The notes under the pieces were generated by a model. The model was given only the letters and a program-made list of their open reading frames with translations, did no database searches and was not told the origin of the DNA. The translations under genes were made by a program, and so were the position numbers. This document shows, piece after piece, positions 44,755 through 58,427 of a stretch of 64,000 nt of DNA (its first letter is position 1; every line of letters starts with the position of its first letter). Source of the DNA: Phytophthora hibernalis (lineage: Eukaryota > Oomycota > Peronosporomycetes > Peronosporales > Peronosporaceae); NCBI GenBank assembly GCA_012656075.1, contig JAAKBF010000123.1:161897-225896 (forward strand), written 5' to 3'.

Positions 44755-45590
44755 CAGCGTCAATGGCCATTCGAAGTCTGGGTCAATCAATGCGTGCACA
44801 TCAATCTGACGCGCCTGACGTACGTAGACGAAGCGGACGGGGAGGCTTGACTATGGTTTCACTTGGAAGCGGGATGCGCTCCGAGTTTAAGTTCTGCAGG
44901 TCGCTGAAAGGTCCAACGGCGGTCCGGATCGTCATTGACGATCGCTTGCTGGTCCAGCAGTCAAACAACGTACACCTGGTACATGTACAATAAATATGTA
45001 GACGGCATGCACACTAATTGTTACATGTAGCTGCTTTGAAAGAGTAACACGGAAGCGAGGGCATAACTTGACTCGGCAGTTGAACACATTGCGGTTTACA
45101 CCACCTCAAACTGAAGGGGTCGTCGACAAGAGTTGCCGGCGCAAATTCGTCGACGAACTTGCCTGTACCACTCCAGCCTTGAGTCTCCAGTTGCGCGCCA
45201 CAAGCATAAAACTTCTATAATATTCAATCGGATTCATGTACCGTACCGGTATTATCTCGATGCAAGTCAAAAGGCAAGTCCAAAAGGCAACAAAGTCGAT
45301 GGTGGATGCTAACGCATTTTTGACAATGATCTTGTACTTGTATTAATACATGAACCGGTAAGCTTACAACAAGTTGTAGGTTATGATAAGCCTAAACATG
45401 ACCTCGACTGCGGAAAAAAGGGTCCTTCTATGCAAAATATCCCTTTTGTGCAGCAGGTTTGAATGGTCCTCGGCGAGGGATCACGGGGTAGACCGTCTCA
45501 CTTTAGTCGATGTCTGTCTCTGTGACCAGAGCCGTTGCAATGGCACTTTGGACCTCCACGAGCGTTCATTCAATTCTTACACTAACGTTA
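44755..45590. other. intergenic, MATE to IFT122
   Basis: No gene. TACATGTA occurs at 44989 and 45022. Presumed promoter side of the MATE gene and terminator side of IFT122. Confidence 0.5.
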
Positions 45591-48500
45591 TCACTTCTTA
45601 TGCTTCGATCCCTTTAGTAGCGCGTCACCCTCGTCTTCTTGAGCGGGCGGATTCAATGCTGCGAGTTCTGCTACCTGGCAGCACGGACAGTGACCGGCCT
45701 TGAGATACTCGAACTCAAAGTCTTCCTCGTGGAAGAACCGACGGCAGTGTGGCGACAGGTAGATTTTGATCTCGGGGATCATATTCTTGTAGTATTTCGG
45801 ACGCAGAGCCGAGGTCGGGTACTTGACGACGAACACCTCGCTCGGGCGAAGCGCACGTAATGTTCGGGCATCCAGTTGCAGCACGCGGTACTGGGCAGCT
45901 CCTGAGCGATGACCGACGCTCGGGCCGTACGTCGCCTGTTTGTTAAGTGCCTGCTCGAACAAGTCCGCGCCGTCTTTCGCCGAGTCCTCGACGGGCTCCG
46001 CTTCGTCATCGTCGAGCTTCATGCTCTGGGAGTTGCCATAGTCAGTCTCTCGCCAACCACCGCCCGAACGTTTACTGCCTGCGGATGATTCGTTCGGGTG
46101 TGTTAGGATCAGTTGCTCTGCTTCTTCGTCCAAGATACCGGGCTGAAAGACAAAACAAAACTTGTCAGTAGGTTGTAGTTAGAAAGAGTGTAGACTGCAG
46201 ACGCACCTCTGGTTGGAACTCCACTAGCGGGAGGTTCTCGAATGACACGAAGGAGCGTACGAACGGGTGACCCGAGTTGATGCAGACGTCTCCGGTGTTG
46301 TTCGGATTCAGCAGAGGGTTCACTGTCGACGAGCGGTAGTCCACAGGCAGCAATTCCTCGCGATCGGCATACGGTCGCGCTTGTAGTGCCATGGCGGTGC
46401 ATTCGACAACAGGCTGCCAATCCAAACGCAACTTCATCTGCAGCAGTTTGTCGTAGGCTTGTCTGGCCAATTTGTAGCTCTCCAACTGCAGAGCGTGGTG
46501 TCCGAGCGTGAAGTAGATGTTGCTGAGTGAGATTCCGGGAGGTGGAGGCGCTACGACCACCGCGGATCCGCTGCCTCCTCCCATTCTGCCGTTGCTGCCT
46601 CGAGCAGCGAGTTTGTTGAGAAGGAACCTTGCTGCATGAAACAGCGACTCGGGTAGCAAAGTGGTGAACGGCTCGTCCGTAAATGCGTAGATCATGGCGT
46701 ATGCATAATACAACTCAGACTGCAGCTCGTTCTCCGTCGCCTCTGTGAACCGTGCACGCTGCTCTTCATTCAGCTCCATGGAGTCACCAGCTTGCTGCTT
46801 TGGATCGACAATCGTTTTTATTTGCTGTTCGCAAAGTCTCCAGTGGTAGTATGCAGCCGCACGGAATCGTCGCTCACTCACGGCATTGTCAATTAGTTGG
46901 CAGAGCAACCTACAGCACTGGTCAGGGCGTTGTGCACGTGTGTATGCCTCCAGTGCATCGTCAAAACGATCTTGCGTCACCAGCCACTGCGCATAAGGCA
47001 CAAATACTTCGTCCGGCCTTCGAACGCTGTCTCGGTGTTTGTCTGCCAAACGGACAGCCTCCTCCCATTCTTGCAATCGAATGTGCATCTGCAGCAACGC
47101 ATCGAGATCCCCAAGTTTCAAGTACATATCACGCGCGTTGGCAAACTGGCCGCCCTTCAAGAAAAAATTGGCGGCTACTGTCAACAATTGTGAGCTGGTT
47201 GCAGCTTCAGGCTTTCGCGTGAGCGCCAATAGCTCGTCCAGCCAGCCATGTTCACCCAAAATTTCTCCAGCTCGAACGAAATTGCCACTTGCAGAGTACA
47301 TTTCTGCTGCTGCCCGCCAGTCTTGCACGTCTTCAGCCCAACGAGCCTGTGCCAGCACAAGCTCCTGCACGTCTCCAGCATTTCGCGCATTGGCAAAGCG
47401 TTTGGCTTCATCCCACATACGAAGATCGGCGAACATTTTGATCGCACGAGTTGGCTCACCGCAGTCCGCAAAGAGCTTTGCGGCCAATGGGAACTTGCCT
47501 TGGTGCGCCATGATCTCAGCCTGAAGCAGGGCTTTCACCTTTTCGCAGCATCACCACCAACCTCTTCTCCTTCCTGGTTGCTGCCGCCTTCTGCTGCTCC
47601 TTGTGGCAATTGTTGTCGCCAAGTTTGTTCAAGAGCGTTCACCAGCTCAATGTATCGTACGTCGCGCACACGGATGAAAGCCTTCCGTGCAACTGAAAAG
47701 CGCATACTCTTGAGAGCTTCCCATGCCAACAAACGCCAGTCTGCTGCTGTAACACCCAAGCACGACACCCCATAGGCTTGAGCGAAGTCGTTCTGCTCCA
47801 GATAACGATACAGTGGTGCGGATTGCGGCACGTCGATCGTTTGTACACTCAGTGCACTCAGCGAGAAAACCTTCGAGCCTGAAAACCCCACCACAAAACC
47901 CTGCATCCGCTGTGTATGACCTGGAAATTGGCCTGCACGGATCTTGAGTTGTCCATTGCCACCGAAGCACAGCATGTCCTCGCACTCGGTATTCCAAGCT
48001 ACACTGTTTGTAGCACCTTCTTCGAAAAGAAGCTGCTTCGTCGCTAGATCATACACTAGGCATTTGTGGGAATCGTCAACAACAGCAAGTTTCTCACGAC
48101 TGTCAAGACATACAAAACACACGCTTAGTTTATCCACAAGACAGTATCAAAGAGAATGAGCCAAAACTTACTTTGCACTGATGTCGAGGCAGGATATTGG
48201 GCTGCTTTGCTGGATAAGAGGAATCGGGAAGGGTTGTTGATGAAAATCTGCCATACTGACCCATCTTTTAGACCCACAAGAAGTCCTTCACGGCCAGGGG
48301 CACCTCCCGTCACTTTGATGTAGCGGATGAGCGACTCCAATACCCACTCGCGCTCTTTTCGTCCGGTGAAATCGTACTGCTGCAACTTTTGCTTCTGGCA
48401 AAGAATGAAATGTTGACTTGTAACCACCAGTAAGCTGCAGGGTAGATCCTTCGTGATACGTTCTTTCACTCGATAGTGCATATCGTAGCTAGCATTCGCA

Positions 48501-49740
48501 GAGGTTCCATTGCTATTGCCAGCAAGTTCGTAGATGATAATGCGGTCGGAAAGCTGAACAGCAAGGCGGTCACGATAGACGCTCAGCTTCTTGACGCAAT
48601 CGCGCGTCTTGATTCGCACTTTTGCTCCGTCATTAGGTGCTGCACAATCACATCCGTGAGATGCTCGCGGTAGGCATAACGCTCCTGGTAAATGCCATGC
48701 ACAGTGCCAAACACGAGGCAATAAATGGCCAACGTGCCGTCCTCGCTTCCTACGCCCACAAAATTCGTCTTGGGTCGAGACTTGATCGCCCACACCCAGC
48801 TCTCCTGCTCACAAATTCTGCGCATGTCAAGCAAAAGTGGATAGTATTAGGAAATGACTACAAACTGCGCATAACATAACGCTCGAACCATACGCAACAA
48901 GAAATATGCCGTCCTTCGTGTAGAGCCCAGCCTTGCGGTTGCTACCACCAACGAGTAGATACTTGCCCTTACTGCACAAAGTAGAGAACGGATTAGAGCT
49001 ACATCACTTCGTCAAACAAAGAAACATCAGTTCAACCTGAAGTATGTGAGGCTGATTGGGTTAAACGCGAGTTTGCGAGCCTTGCCCTGCATGACGCCGC
49101 TCGGAGTGTAAAACGCAAGTGTTCGATCCCAGCACCCGACAGCGAGGATATCGGTCGAGTCGTCTTCCTGTGCTGGACTCCAAGCCAGAGCCCAAACGGG
49201 AGCATTAGAGCGCTCGATCAGTCTTTTCTCAGCTCCCTGTTTGTCACGCAGAGTGACGTAGCCATTGAGTAGACCCAGAGCCAACAATTGACCATCTTTG
49301 CTCCAACAAGCCGAAAGGATCTTGGCCACCACTTTGTGTTTCGCCACAGACTTTTGCTCCGGAGCCCAGAGACCGAAATCTGACGCCGTGCAGCTTGCAA
49401 GACATTGGGACTGGGGATTGTACGCCAACTTCTGGATACTGTCGTTGTGCGTGTACTTGAGGATCCCTTCGGCCTTGTCCGTCCAAATGATGACAATGTT
49501 GTCAGCTCCGCCCGATGCAAAGCGTTTGCCGTCGTGTGCGTAGTCCACAGAATAGACCGTCCCCTTGTGGCCTTTTAACGAGTGCAACAAAGTTCCATCC
49601 ACTGCGTCGTACACTAACACTCGAGTACCCACCGCTGCCACTACTTGAGACCCATCCGGTCGAAAGGCCAAATCCTGCACCACAAACTTCTCGCCATTGC
49701 GTTCAGGCACTTTGTCGCTCCATGCCAGCACACTCCGCAT
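45591..49740 (-). CDS. IFT122: intraflagellar transport protein 122 homologue (IFT-A)
   Basis: Five exons read well: 49740-49037, 48971-48894, 48817-48172, 48099-46207 and 46143-45591, all with GT-AG introns of 64-76 bp. WD40 repeats fill the first half (LLHSLKGHKGTVYSVDYAHD, GKRFASGGADNIVIIWT, NDSIQKLAYNP, ASDFGLWAPEQKSVAKH), followed by a second propeller (ERYAYREHLTDVIVQHLMTE, ESLIRYIKV.GG.PGREGLLVGL) and TPR-like helical repeats. The C-terminus has Cys pairs (HCRRFFHEEDFEFEYLKAGH then CPCC). Sequence order matches animal IFT122 throughout. IFT122 is a core subunit of IFT-A, which drives retrograde transport in cilia. Single-base breaks occur near 48618, 48227 and 47553, each looking like one lost base; they may be sequence errors. 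A tubby-like gene ends 235 bases upstream. Confidence 0.88.
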
Positions 49741-49974
49741 GACTAATAGTCGTAGTCTACACCTTCAAGACACTTTTCTGGTAGACCTACAGCAATGCAC
49801 GGTAGAACGCGAGATGAAAAGTCGCACGTAGTAGATCGGGATCTTGAAAAGCCGTTGAGCTTTGATCCGTCGCCCAAATGGCTACACACCTTGACAACAC
49901 GTGGAATCAATGCACTTCGAGGTGGAAATCCTAGTGTTGATTCCGTTTAACTACCGGTAGGTGATTTACCTGGT

Positions 49975-52900
49975 TTATCGCTGCTTGGTGTCAAAACGAC
50001 TCAGACTGATTGCAAATGCTTGGAGCATGGACAGCGGGTACTGGAAGTCCATGTTGAAGCAGTCCTTGCCGACCTTACCCAACTGCAACAGTACGTGCTC
50101 TTGAGGCAGCGACACTGTCCCTTGGTCCTCGTACAAGAAGTCTGGGTAGTTTTTGCGATATTGATCGCACATTTGCTCATTGGTCGGCTCGGAGTGCACG
50201 AGTTGGAAGTTCTTGACGGACACACAAGTCGCCCGACTGCGGAAGTCCACGATGCAAGAGGAGAGAGGGTCGTACTTGGTCTCGCGCTTGTGCAAGAAGA
50301 CGAAGTTGGAAGCGTCCATGACGTTCTGCCCGCCCTGATCAAACAAAGTTCAGTTAGACCCGGTAGAACCAACAAAAACCACAACGTACTGCTGCAGCGA
50401 TATTGCGGACGTGCTCTTCCATCATTTGATCGCGAGAAAGCGGGCGCCACTCTAAGTATCCTGCTCCGTTCTCTAGGATGGACGGGATCACCACTTCCAT
50501 CTTCCGCGGATATGGCTGTACATCGTATTGGTAAGAACTCACTATCAACACGTAGCGATATTGCGGAGCACTCACCTTCTTTGAGTAATGATATCGAACC
50601 ACTGCGAGCTCGGCACGGATGCTTTGCCTGATCTCGTCGTCGACCTCACAATCCGAGTCCAAGTCCTCTGGATTGTCTCCTTGGTCGTACAGACTGTACT
50701 CCATCATGCTTGTAGATGAACGCAGCTTTCCAATGTACTGGTGGCTTCGCATCATTCGTGACAGGAACAAGTCATCCCTGGCACAAAGCCAAACACATGT
50801 TAGCGCTTCAATCCATCCAAACTCAGAAAATCAATACACAACTGACCGGTTCATAGAGATAACGTAGTGTGACGTAATGCGGCTCGTGGCTTTCTTCCTG
50901 GCGTACATGATGGGACGACCACTTGAACTGTTGACTTCTAGGAGCAATGTGTAGATAGGAGCAAGCTTGTTCGGACCGCTGTCGTTTCTCTCAATGAAGC
51001 ACTTGACGATCTGGCCACGCCCACATTCGAGTGGCCGCTTCACAAACTCTAGCAAGTGATCAGGAATGTAAGGCACGCTCTTGGGGTTGAAAAACTACAC
51101 CCACAGCAAATAAAAAAGCGTTAGTCAAACATGATCACCTTTGACACAATTGAGACGGAACATACCTGAGCTTGGATCTTCTTGGGCTCGTCCTGCTTGC
51201 TGCGTCGTCTCTCCTTGCGCTTCTCACGCGACTTTTCCCTGTCTCGATCTCTGTCTCTGTCTCGGCTTTCTCTGCTTTCTCGGTTGCTTTGCTCTTTTGT
51301 GCTATCGTCGCTGTTGGTGCTCACTTTGTCCTTTTTGTCATTGAAAGAAGACGAGCGCGAATCATCATGTTCACGTTCGTCTTCGTGTTCACTGCCCAAG
51401 GGCTCGTCATCCCGAGGTGATCGAGATCCGCGTTTCATCTTTCGTAACTCGTCGTAGATATCCTCATGAGTAGCATTCCTTCGTAACACTTCCTCACCGT
51501 CATCCTTTTCTTCGTCAACATTATTCTCTTTGTGTTCACTTTTAGTGTCACCTTGGGCTGTGGCTGAACGGCTGGTAGTCGGCTTCGGAGGACCGTGCTT
51601 GCTTTCGATGACGATTTCCGGATCATCTTCAAGCGCAACAGCCTTTTCTTCTTGCTTGTCCTTTGTCTTTGCATCAGGCTTGTTATCTTCTAGGAACGGA
51701 ATCTCTTCGAGGTCCTCAAACGAGTCGTCGATGTTTGCAATCGGACGGGCAGACTTCGAGTTGCCACGGCCAGCCGTCTTCGATGCGACCTCGGTACTTT
51801 TAGCCTCGCGCTTCTTGACAATGATAACCTCTTCCTCCGGAACGTTGGGTCTCGATTGCCCGCTGAACTGAGCCGCCATACCCATTTTTGTTGTAAAAAC
51901 ACCGGGGTTGGCATTCTCTTTGACAGATGGCATACTCGTGCGGCGAGTCAGTTCTGCTTCCTCTTCGGGGCTTCGGCTACGCGCTGACAACACAGCGTTC
52001 GTGTCATTTAGCACTTCCATAGTGCTTTTCATCACCAAAGGTGGCTTCATAACCGGTGGGGTATTGGTCGGTGGTGCTTTTACTGGAGCTGTAGCAGGAG
52101 GTCGTTGAGTTTGAATCACAGGTTTTACAGGAGGTTTACCTGGAACAGCGTTCTTGGCAGGTGCTGGTCCTGAACTACTAGCAATCACAGGTGAATCATA
52201 GCCCAAAATATCGACTGGAGCTGCTCTCGGCGTGAGTTTTGCCTCGGGAGGTCCCCTTGCTGAAGTTGGTGGGGTGCGTTTAGCATCCGGCTTTGGCTTT
52301 GGGGGACCCGTAGATGCAGACTTAGCGTCACCTTTACTTTCACTTTCAGCTGCACGAGGAGTACCCACAGGTTTAGCTCCTACTTTGGGCGGTGCAGTTG
52401 CTGGCGGAGCTCCTGCTGGATGAGGTTTCGCTGAAGGAGTCGAAGTTTGAGGAGCCGTTGATACCGGAGCTGAACCTGGAGGTGCCCCTGAAGGTGGTCC
52501 CATTGGTTTTGCTTGTCCTCCACTCGGAGGTCCCGCTTTGGCTTGTGCTCCATTCGGTGGTGGTCCACCCGACGGTGGCCGTGCAGCTCCTCGGATCTTC
52601 GCCACGGATGAACTTGGGGCGCCTGCACCTGGCGGAGGCCCGTTTGGAGGTGGCAACGAAGATTTCGACCGAAATGCCGCTGCTGCAGAGGCCCCTGTCT
52701 TCGGTGGAGGATTTGACGGTGGCGGCAACGCCTTCTTCTTTCGTAGGGTCCGAACCTGCTGCATTCTGCTGACATGAATGAATAGCTACGTTAGAGCCCC
52801 AACTTCATTGGAATCGAGTTTTGATGATTATTCATCCACCTTGGCGTCAGCGCTGGCATTTGGCGGTGGGGCCATTTTGGGTGGAGCTTTCATGACGCGA

Positions 52901-53024
52901 GGCCTGTTGTGTAGGAAAACGTTTAGTAAATGCGACTACAGCACGTTACACTTTACCACCACACGTACGTGGAGGTCTCGCTGCCAACATCCTTGCTCTC
53001 GTCCGATCCCTTCTCGTCGGCCAT
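49975..53024 (-). CDS. tubby-like protein
   Basis: Six exons fit a 902-residue protein: 53024-52969, 52903-52840, 52758-51166, 51094-50847, 50777-50390 and 50334-49975. The N-terminal ~570 residues are disordered, first Pro/Ala-rich, then acidic, ending in an RD/RE/RS-rich basic stretch. The C-terminal ~330 residues are a tubby domain: ITSHYVISMNRDDLFLSR, SHQYIGKLRSS (the Lys and Arg that bind phosphoinositides are kept), PYPRKMEVVIPS, CVSVKNFQLVH, and the closing NMDFQYPLSMLQAFAISLS with FDTKQR. Tubby-like proteins link membrane phosphoinositides to IFT-A and carry membrane cargo into cilia. The gene is immediately upstream of IFT122 on the same strand. An insertion of about 20 residues near 50560 may be a retained small intron. 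Exons 1-2 are the least certain. Confidence 0.82.
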
Positions 53025-55826
53025 GGCTATTGCCTTGCTTTCGACAAACCAACACGAGCTAGAGGCGCCCCTCAAACTACTCGACGTAACGAACCAAGAA
53101 GTGCTCCAAAACTGCTTGTGGCCTACCTATTTCGAGTGATTTCGTATTGATTGATCTCCGTCATTCTCGACTTTGCAACGAGGTAGCTTTACTTGATGGA
53201 ATCCACGTAGCTTTTGGCCGCAAGGTCTTTGTCTGGGCGGCTTTTGCTAATCATCGACGGCTTTCAAAGTACCAGTAGCAGCGAAAAATCTCATGCGGAT
53301 CGAGGTGGCTACATGACGCTTTGAACTCAGGCAATGTGTGAATGCAAGGGGCCTGGATCTAATGAGCACCTGCCTTCATCTTCTCTGCAAGATCCATTCT
53401 CCATCGCTAGGAACTGCACTCGAAGCGTGCTGCCCGAAACCGCAGCACGACTTTCTACCCAAAATGTAGCCATTAGTTCCAGCTGCACATGCACAAGAGC
53501 TCTTGTGATACAAGTTGTAGGTCAGTGTGCTTCCCTTCCAGTAGCTCGCATACTAAAAACGCTCACGGGAACGTTCTGAGTGATGGGGTTTGTTCGTCGG
53601 GGTCCACGACTCGTGGTCAGAGGAAATGGCGTGCCTTGTCCCTCGAGTCACGTACATGTATCGACAAAGTGTCGGGGTCCACGACTCGTGGTCAGAGGAA
53701 ATGGCGTGCCTTGTCCCTCGAGTCACGTACATGTATCGACAAAGTGTCCGTCCCTACGAGCTGGAGCATAGTAGAGTGGTGGCGCCGACCTTTCATCTTT
53801 GACTAGCGTGGACAAGTAAGCTTACTGTAAAATTGTTTGAGACGGCAAGTCAAGTGGGATGGCCCCATTCAACGAATGGCGTTCGGGCGACGCAACCGCA
53901 CCGAAACTTGGATTGTCAGCACTTCCACCCCGACAATTTGCAGCTTCCCCATGACGTTCGACCTCAAATCGCAGCGTACTTGCTGCGTCGTGTTCCCTGA
54001 AGACGCATTTTTTCAGTTGCGCACGAAAGGTCGCGTAAACGCAATCTGATTGGCTGATGAAAGGTTTTTGTCTAATACCGTATGTGGTAGCTCCAATTTC
54101 TGGCAAATCGTGGGCTCCGTATGATGCTGACCAAGATGTGCCGGATGGCTGAGAATACCTGAACCTGTACAAGACACAACACGTTCGCGTCCGCCACAAG
54201 CAACATTATGGATGGTGCAAGACATTGATCTACTAGTCTATGGACAACGTGCCTGGCCTCCTAGAACCGACTCGTGTTGTGCGTGCTAGCGTGTCATGCC
54301 AATCTCACACTCATTATCACAAGCGGAGCCACCTCGAATTTTGTATGAGAACATTCCTGCACGAATGGGGCAGCCGAGTGGTCTGAATGAGATCTTGTGG
54401 GCCACTTCAGACGGGGTGCGTGTACGATAATGCCGTTGCGAGTCACGTGAGCGGATAATTTTCACGCACTTCGTGTTGTGTCTAGACAGACCACTACTCA
54501 GCTGCTGGTTGCAGCTACCGGTACACGCACATGTAAATGCTCGAGCATCCTGGTCTAACCAATGCACTCTACGGGCTACGTATCTGCGTGTGGAGTAGCT
54601 CAACAGATTTCATTCGTTTGAGGCGACTTGTTGGTCCGACACCCTACCCGACATATTCTATGCGAAACGCGGGTACATGTGCACCTACATGAACATGTAC
54701 TACATGTACCGGTAGTCTCCGGTAGGCCTATCCAGGATATCAGTCAGTCTGCACTGGCCGATATCGTTTGCAGTCATCGACAAATCTAAATCACCAATCG
54801 TTTTTGTACACAGAGCAAATTTGACTTTGACATGGACAGGTGGCCTGTACTTGAAGTAAATGTATCTATGAGCCGCGAAGGGTGCGTGCGCGCAAGCGCA
54901 CGCAGGGCTCATCGCCACCGAAATCCAGGTTGATTAGCAATGCGACTACATTTTGGGACTCACTTCAGTCCTTCTCAGCGAAAAATACCGAAGTGACTTG
55001 GAACACTTCGTGCCGCAAAGCTTAATGCTGGCAAGATCCTGCTATAGTACCACGACTCAGCGCTAGCATCGCTACGTGTGGCGAACAACAGAAATCGATG
55101 CTGGTGACCCCATTCTCCGTCGACTGCAACGTTGCTCAACGTACGTTGACTATGATGAGATGACAGCGCTCTTCGTGCGGTGCAATTTCCACTGCGCTGG
55201 TCGCGATTTACCTTGGGTCCCATCCTCGTCTCACAAGCCCGACGCATGTGCCCAACTCACAAAACGAGGGCACGATTTGTGCCCTGACCAGATCAAGATT
55301 TTGCCGATAAAAAGATCCCCTCATACGGATCGTTGCGTGCTACAGAGCGAGCCCAACACTAGAATTCACTGCGGTGAAGGTCTTCCACAGTTAAACGTGT
55401 GTGGGCAACACCGCGGTACATGTAGCGTGTTTCGACACTACTCATGTGCCTAAGACCAGCGACATTTGGTCCGACTTAGCCTGACACTGTGGACGACTTG
55501 GAACTTGTCCCAGTTGAAATCGCGACTGTCAACGCAAAAGTGACGACTAACGTACATACATGTACCGCCGCCCACCGCCCCCGTGATGACAGTTGCGCCA
55601 AATCCGACTCGTTTGCAGGAGCAGAGTTCGCTGAAAGCGACAGCAACCGAATCCAGCTGGTTTGACAGAAGCAGTAGCGTATTTTTATGTTTTAGCAGCT
55701 GTCCCACCTTCAAGCTTTGGTGTAGACGACCACCGAAGTCGGTCTCGGTGTGATGGTCAAGTCTCACTGGCTCGGGTCTCAGTGTTCATTCTGCAATTTG
55801 CTTTCAAGCAATCACATCAACGCGCC
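53025..55826. other. 2.8-kb intergenic region
   Basis: No gene recognised. It holds the 75-bp tandem duplication at 53596-53745 and several TACATGTA and ACCGGT palindromes (for example 54701, 55417, 55557). Many short frames are open by chance. Confidence 0.5.
53596..53745 (+). repeat. 75-bp perfect tandem duplication
   Basis: 53596-53670 is repeated exactly at 53671-53745. Each copy contains the palindrome CCACGACTCGTGG and a TACATGTA word. Confidence 0.95.
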
Positions 55827-58091
55827 ATGTGCACCGGCGTCAGTGTGATCAAGGGCTCATCAAAATCTTCGAGTTGCGCGAAGCCATTCGCCACCAACGT
55901 CGCGTGAACAAGCAGACGTACCTGCAATTGACGGAGGTCCACGTCGAGCTGCAACTGCTGGACCGCGACGGGTCTCTTCAAGACAACGCAACACTTCGTC
56001 GCAATGCCACCGTCAAGAAATTCGCATTGGCCGTGCACCACTTTTCGGCTTACCTGCAAAAATACAACGACACGAATCGCTTCCTCCGGTTTTTCAAGCG
56101 CGGCGAGATGGAGGAGCAGCGCCAGCAGATTGTCACCGAGATCGACCAGCTCTTCCGCATGCTGGGACTTGCGACTTCTGCGACAGTGATGCGCGGCAAT
56201 GCATCGGCGGCCGAGAACGCTGCAAAGTTCTTGTCGAAGCTCGAAGACATCCACGCAGACGTGAAACTCAGCCACGAGCAAGTGCAAGCAGCACTGCTGG
56301 GGATGGTGGAGAAGCGAAAAATCGACGAGGCTGAGAAGGAGCTGGTGGCTCAGAGACCAGTGCTCATGCGCAGTCCAGCACCGATATCGCCTGCCTTGGA
56401 CAACTTCTCCGTTCCGCTGCTGATCGACACGCTGGCTTCGAATCAAGCACCTCAAAAGGAGACGACGTTGTTGTCGCTTATCCGCAAGTGCGTCACCAGT
56501 AACAGTCGGGTGCAAGTGTACAAAGGCGACGGCATCGCGCTCTTCAAGCGCCTGATTAATGAGGAGACAGCTTCTTCACGCAAGTGTATGCGCTTCATTG
56601 TTTGAGCTGGTACACGTTCATCTACTCCAAGATGAGCGAGTCACAATTCGAAGAACTGCGAGGTTGTATTCGACGCGCGACTCAATCGGAAGCGCATTCA
56701 CTTTTCAATAATCTCCAACACGGCAACGACCAGGATAAAGAGGACGCTGCAATTCTAAGTTCATGTCTGGCAACTCTCGGTGACGGAGATACACTTCGGA
56801 ACGCTAGTGTGTTGTCTCCACTCATCGCACTGGTGATGAACGGTACTGCGAAGCAAAAGCTGTGGTCTGCTGAAGCGTTGGGAACGCTTGCCAGCAACAG
56901 CGACGAAAATTGCGAGGTGATTGCACGTGAAGGAGCCGTTCAACCTCTTGTCCAGCTCTTGCACTCCGGAACTGACATGCAAAAGCAGGAGGCGGCCTAC
57001 GCACTGGGAAATCTCGCTGTCAATAATGACGAGCACCGCGCGACAGTTGCGCGCGAAGGAGCCATCCCTCCGATGGTCGCCTTCGTTAAAGCTGTGACGG
57101 ACGCACAAAACCAGTGGGCAGTATATGCCTTGGGATGCTTGTCCCTGAACAACGAGGCGAATCGCATTGCAATTGCTCAAGAAGGAGCAATCTCGCCTCT
57201 GGTTTCGTTGGTCCGAGTCGGGACCGACGCGCAGAAGCAGTGGGCTGCCTACACACTCGGCAATCTCGCTTATAACGACGCCAACCGGGTCAAAATCACT
57301 CTGGAAGGAGCCATTACACCTCTGGTGGGTCTGTTGCAGTCGGGTACAGATGCTCAAAAGCAGTGGTCGGCGTACGCAATGGGGAACCTCGCATGCGAGA
57401 ACGATGCGATTTCAGAGACGATGGATCATCTTGACGATGCTATCTTGCCGCTTGTGGAGTTGGTGAGAACTGGATCTGACCCTCAGAAGCAGGAAGCTGC
57501 ATACACACTTGGGAATCTTGCTGCAAGCAATGAGGACAATCGTGACGAAATCGGGCGCGAAGGAGGTATAGCACCCCTTGTTGAGCTCCTTCAAACGGGA
57601 AATAACGACCAGAAGCAGTGGGCGGCATTTGCACTAGCATGCATTGCCCAGAACAATGACGCCAATCGCGCCGAGATTGTGCGAGTAGGAGCCATCACTT
57701 CATTTGTGAGCCTTGTGTTATCTGGGACTGACGAGCAAAAGCCCAAGCAGTACGGGCGCTGGGAAATCTCGCCTGCGTGAATGACGAAAACAGCAAAATG
57801 TTCGATTCCGAGACTGTGGTCGGTCCACTGATGGGATTCCTGCGCACGGGAACCAACGCTCAGAAAGCAAATGCGGCAGTTGCTCTGAGAAAACTTGCAA
57901 GTAGCAGCGATGAGAACCGCGAGGTAATTGTGAGCAAAGGTGCTGTTCCACTTCTGAAACTGCTGGTGAAGACGGGTACGAACACGCAGAAGCAGTCCGG
58001 GCTCATAGCGCTGGAATATCTTCGTCACAACATGCGTGTTGAACCGAAACTTGGCGATCTTCTTCGTAGCGTTGCCGGGCTTGGTCATTAA
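55827..58091 (+). CDS. armadillo-repeat protein with helical N-terminal domain
   Basis: ATG at 55827 precedes an N-terminal helical domain (RRVNKQTYLQLTEVHVELQL, then KKFALAVHHFSAYLQKYN...RFFKRG) resembling four-helix domains found at the front of some signalling proteins. From about 56640 there are ten or more ~42-residue armadillo repeats of the form EGAI.PLV.L...GT..QK..AA.ALGNLA...(D/E)NR. Armadillo solenoids bind partner proteins; the partner is unknown. Three frame changes (near 55850, 56578 and 57742) break the gene, each fitting one missing base: at 57742 AAGCC stands where repeat logic expects one more G. The gene may be intact in the organism, or a recent pseudogene. Remnants of related repeats occur at 0.2 and 3.8-4.5 kb. 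Confidence 0.75.
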
Positions 58092-58427
58092 AATTTGTAT
58101 AAATACTTGAATTTGAACAAACAATCGTTTGCAACATATTTCATGATGTCGCTTATGCTCTGCAGACTTTCGATCCGGTCTTGAGCCTCTTGAGTAGATG
58201 TAAACTACATGTATACAGTGGCCGAATTGTATATCGGAATTTGAATAAAGCAGACGCCAAAGCGCAACTTGCATGATGAACAGGTACTACTGAAAATGAG
58301 CCAGCCACATTTAAAGGCAGGGAGATATCGCCATGATAATCTGTACGTACAATCTCCAGCGGCATACCATCCCGTTTTTACTCGGCAGTTTTAATTCTGA
58401 AGAGGTGAAATATTTCTTATCAGCGCT
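58092..58427. other. convergent intergenic spacer
   Basis: 336 bases between the ends of the armadillo and mannosyltransferase genes. TACATGTA at 58206. No other feature. Confidence 0.6.

Noticed and set aside
50542..50575. 34-bp GT-AG intron inside the tubby domain
   Set aside because: Removing it would create a stop at the junction, whereas the frame is open through it. I left it as coding, noting a ~20-residue insertion.
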